Shown in pieces: positions 31,440-32,994 of a stretch of 32,994 nt of DNA; within the stretch, counting starts at the first letter, position 1, and each line of letters begins with the position of its first letter. The notes under the pieces were generated by a model. That model was not told where the DNA came from and made no database searches. It worked only from the letters and a program-made list of their open reading frames with translations. Origin of the DNA: a virus. The stretch lies in the IMG/VR virus record IMGVR_UViG_3300047300_000714, positions 1 through 32,994 of that record; one strand, 5' to 3'. Made by a program: the position numbers and the translations under genes.

Positions 31440-31838
31440 TTATTTTTTGTTTTTCCATCTTCCACCATTGAACCACGGATGTTTAGGATTTGCTGCTCCC
31501 ATTAATACTCCTGCTTCAATTGCGAATCTTTTGTTTTCTATATCAGTAACCAACTGAAGGTTATCAATACTATTATTAGTTTTGTTATGGTCTATGTGGT
31601 GTACCACTTTATCTGAAGGGATAATACCATTGAAACACTCCCATACAAATCTATGAGCTAAATAAGGTACTCTCTTACCTTCATAACTTACCTGAAATTG
31701 TAGATACCCTTTGCGATGTGGGTTTGAGTAAGGTGGTTTCCAATTCTTATAACGATTACTGAATGTTACTATCTCACCATTTTCTGTTGCACCATAGTCT
31801 GAATAGATAGGGTGTCTTTTAATTACTTTTTCTTCCAT
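31440..31838 (-). CDS. HNH endonuclease, probably free-standing homing type (132 aa)
   Basis: Starting at MEEKVIKRHP (base 31838), the product has 132 residues; the frame open to 31988 overlaps the replication-like gene and is out-of-frame sequence there. The N-terminal YSDYGATENGEIVTFSNRY is NUMOD4-like (DNA-binding), and residues 80-98 carry the HNH core HHIDHNKTNNSIDNLQLVT. The end (NPKHPWFNGG) could be a further DNA-binding element. Such genes insert between phage genes and spread by cutting; whether this one is a homing enzyme or has a packaging role is open. Confidence 0.85.
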   Translation of the reverse strand: MEEKVIKRHPIYSDYGATENGEIVTFSNRYKNWKPPYSNPHRKGYLQFQVSYEGKRVPYLAHRFVWECFNGIIPSDKVVHHIDHNKTNNSIDNLQLVTDIENKRFAIEAGVLMGAANPKHPWFNGGRWKNKK

Positions 31839-31851
31839 AGTTTCTGTGTTT

Positions 31852-32382
31852 TTATATATTTTCAAAAGCTTTATTAATTTCTTCTTCTGTGTATATGTTT
31901 TTATTAGTGTTCTTATCAATGTATTTACCCATAACTTTATCTGTATCTTTATCTTTAACGATTTGAGAATCATTATTAAACTCTTCAATAAGGGTTAGTG
32001 AAGGGTTATTAAACCCTTTATTAACTGTTGGTAAAGTATTATCATTGGGTTGGATAATCTTATGAGAAAGTAATAAGTTTTTAGCTGATACAATTGCTGG
32101 AGTTTTTGAAGTAAAGAAATTCTTATACTGAAATGTAATAAATTTTGGAATAAACCATTTATTATTATCAGCAACATATATTCTATCTTTAAGATAGTTT
32201 AATATCTCTTCTTCAGTTCTCTCACAATCAGTTTGAAATTTAAGTAATTTTAAATTTAACTTATACACACCTGCGTGGTCACACATATCTAATATGTAAA
32301 GCCATACCAACTTCATATCCATTGGTAGGTTTCCGAACCACTCGTCATTCCATTTAGACGAATCTGTCATTCTTTTTGCCAT
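31852..32382 (-). CDS. Replication-organiser-like protein (DnaD/Rep N-terminal type, 176 aa)
   Basis: The N-terminus MAKRMTDSSKWNDEWFGNLP, then KLVWLYILDMCDHAGVYKLN, is that of phage replication proteins with a winged-helix N-terminal domain, of the DnaD/RepO-like kind in Bacteroidota phages. The middle (KWFIPKFITFQY, then SAKNLLLSHK) supports this. The C-terminal 60 residues are Asn/Asp/Lys-rich and disordered. It could bind the phage origin and recruit host helicase. It is the only gene in the window with a replication-like signature. Confidence 0.72.
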   Translation of the reverse strand: MAKRMTDSSKWNDEWFGNLPMDMKLVWLYILDMCDHAGVYKLNLKLLKFQTDCERTEEEILNYLKDRIYVADNNKWFIPKFITFQYKNFFTSKTPAIVSAKNLLLSHKIIQPNDNTLPTVNKGFNNPSLTLIEEFNNDSQIVKDKDTDKVMGKYIDKNTNKNIYTEEEINKAFENI

Positions 32383-32397
32383 CTTTTTTCCTTTTGT

Positions 32398-32634
32398 TTA
32401 TGAGTATTGTAATTCCTTCAACTCTTCAGCTCTATTATTTAGATAACTGATTTGGTTGTATAGGACATCAATGTTTTCAGTAGTTAAAAGTTCTAACTGA
32501 AACTTTAACCATTCTAAATTACCTTTAATATCATTGATTTCTGATTCACTTAAATTGTTTCCTTTAAGTGTTTGTTGGAATAGGTTAATCTGACCTACTA
32601 AATAACCAACTAACTTTGTGTTTTGATTTGCCAT
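32398..32634 (-). CDS. Small coiled-coil protein opening the minus-strand early block (78 aa)
   Basis: Family not recognised. The chain is almost entirely helical (LVGYLVGQINLFQQTLKG, DIKGNLEWLKFQLELL, SYLNNRAEELKELQ) with coiled-coil spacing. It starts at base 32634, about 30 bases after the expected transcription start of the promoter at 32673-32704. A regulatory or adaptor role is possible. It is followed by the replication-like gene 16 bases later. Confidence 0.75.
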   Translation of the reverse strand: MANQNTKLVGYLVGQINLFQQTLKGNNLSESEINDIKGNLEWLKFQLELLTTENIDVLYNQISYLNNRAEELKELQYS

Positions 32635-32672
32635 CTTTTTGTTTTTTAAGTTATTAACTAATTTGATTTATT

Positions 32673-32704
32673 CAAAGATACGAAAAATATTTCATATATC
32701 CAAA
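32673..32704 (-). promoter_or_regulatory. Bacteroidota-type early promoter for the minus-strand block
   Basis: On the minus strand TTTGG (32704-32700) and TATCTTTG (32680-32673) are 19 bases apart, with TTCG directly before the -7 box, as in the two plus-strand early promoters. Transcription should start near 32665. Partial half-site AACTAATTTGAT (32656-32667) lies at the expected start and might be a regulatory contact. Confidence 0.82.
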
Positions 32705-32798
32705 CATTTTATTAAAATATTTTTTATACCTTCTATATAAATAAATATAGAGTTTTTTTCGAAACGTAAAAAATAATTAATATTTTTTTTGTGCAGGT

Positions 32799-32808
32799 TG
32801 TTAGATAT
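32799..32808 (+). promoter_or_regulatory. Late promoter-like motif on the plus strand
   Basis: The plus strand reads TGTTAGATAT, identical to the motif of the terminase operon at 28929-28938. It is the only copy noted on the plus strand, and no protein gene follows. The stretch downstream folds into three hairpins and ends in a terminator, so a small RNA is the likely product. Confidence 0.55.
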
Positions 32809-32810
32809 AT

Positions 32811-32908
32811 AGAGTGTCTTTTTTTACTCTTATAGGGTGGTCAAATAATACACCCTCCATTTCTTTGTGTAACTCCGGAGTTTGTGCCATCATCTCCGGA
32901 GTTTTTTT
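32811..32908 (+). ncRNA. Candidate structured late small RNA, about 95-100 nt
   Basis: Three hairpins follow the late-type motif: AGAGT/ACTCT (32811-32815 with 32826-32830), AGGGTG/CACCCT (32834-32839 with 32851-32856), and the terminator stem AACTCCGGAG/CTCCGGAGTT (32871-32880 with 32894-32903), followed by T. No open frame of useful size is seen. The region lies between divergent early promoters, close to the genome end. Function unknown; a packaging, antisense or host-directed RNA are options. The alternative is that the terminator merely insulates the early promoter at 32981. Confidence 0.5.
32871..32908 (+). terminator. Strong intrinsic terminator
   Basis: A 10-bp perfect stem (AACTCCGGAG with CTCCGGAGTT), a 13-base loop and T through 32908. 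Each arm carries CTCCGGAG, which is itself palindromic. The polarity is plus, so it ends something transcribed from between 32640 and 32870. Confidence 0.85.
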
Positions 32909-32916
32909 ATGCACAT

Positions 32917-32939
32917 AACTCGTTGATAATCAATTAGTT
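32917..32939. promoter_or_regulatory. Palindromic operator-like site, copy 2
   Basis: Left half AACTCGTTGAT (32917-32927) and right half ATCAATTAGTT (32929-32939) surround base 32928. Bases 32914-32933 match 610-629 over 20 bases. It lies about 40 bases before the TTTGG box at 32981, and the copy at 613-635 lies about 80 bases before the TTTGG box at 715. Confidence 0.55.
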
Positions 32940-32980
32940 GTAAAAAATACCCTTTTTTTTGAAAAAAATATATAGAATTA

Positions 32981-32994
32981 TTTGGCGTTCTGAA
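32981..32994 (+). promoter_or_regulatory. Partial early promoter at the window end
   Basis: TATTTGG, with TTTGG at 32981-32985, stands at the window edge and only nine bases follow. In the other early promoters TATTTGG also precedes the 19-base spacer. The -7 box would fall about ten bases outside the window. Confidence 0.5.

Larger units (their letters stand above)
32635..32994. other. Gene-free control region between divergent early blocks
   Basis: This 360-base stretch holds the minus-strand early promoter, very AT-rich DNA (about 32705-32790), a late-type motif with a candidate small RNA and terminator, one palindrome and a partial plus-strand early promoter. The AT-rich part could also hold the replication origin, but no iterons are visible. 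Confidence 0.6.

Noticed and set aside
31852-31988. N-terminal extension of the HNH frame (to 31988)
   Set aside because: It is Ile/Leu/Lys-rich sequence out of frame with the C-terminus of the replication-like gene; the inner Met at 31838 follows that gene's stop and begins the recognisable domain.
31995-32177. A 60-aa minus-strand open frame inside the replication-like gene
   Set aside because: It is an alternate-frame shadow with Ile/Leu/Gln-biased composition and no leader.
32705-32790. AT-rich stretch as replication origin
   Set aside because: No iterons or clear initiator boxes are visible; AT richness alone is not enough in this genome.

Overview
The window reads as a nearly complete genome, or most of one, of a tailed double-stranded DNA bacteriophage. 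The tail looks long and non-contractile: there is a tape-measure protein and a tail-tube protein, and no sheath was recognised. The likely host is a member of the Bacteroidota. Three early promoters have the Bacteroidota form (TTTGG, 19 bases, TATATTTG or TATCTTTG), most genes lack a purine-rich ribosome binding site and follow A-rich leaders such as TTTAAAACAA, and base composition is strongly AT-rich. Many proteins are of types usual in Bacteroidota phages. No integrase, tRNA, rRNA, insertion sequence or CRISPR array was seen.

Layout. Bases 1-1331 carry four small plus-strand genes of unknown function, driven by near-identical early promoters and closed by hairpin terminators (1376-1445). 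Everything else is on the minus strand and reads from 32634 down to 1478. The early minus-strand block (32634-28958) holds a coiled-coil protein, a replication-organiser-like protein, an HNH endonuclease, a ribbon-helix-helix regulator, several small unknowns, a sigma-factor-like protein and two zinc-finger proteins. The late block follows: terminase small and large subunits, a tail-assembly-chaperone-like gene that needs a -1 frameshift, tail fibres (one with collagen-like repeats and an S74 chaperone domain), a GH130-like beta-propeller protein with a TPR/FkbM-type methyltransferase, scaffold, major capsid, tail tube, portal, head-tail connector genes, tail-tip proteins, tape measure, an XkdF-like prohead protease, a ferritin/Dps-like protein, Cys-rich proteins and a small membrane coiled-coil protein.

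Regulation. A 10-base motif, TGTTAGATAA, or a close variant, lies 5-28 bases upstream of the first gene of eight late minus-strand gene groups. It is unlike the early promoters, and the phage encodes a sigma-like factor just before the first late group. The simple model is early transcription by host polymerase, then late transcription by polymerase carrying the phage factor. A ninth copy, on the plus strand at 32799-32808, stands in front of a roughly 100-base stretch with no gene, three hairpins and a clear intrinsic terminator. This is a candidate late small RNA and the most interesting element here.

Ends. The window stops 9 bases after the TTTGG box of what looks like another early promoter and starts 3 bases before the ATG of the first early gene. 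The missing piece is probably one more copy of the repeated early promoter and leader, so the contig may be an almost closed genome broken at that repeat. No DNA polymerase, helicase, primase or endolysin was recognised.
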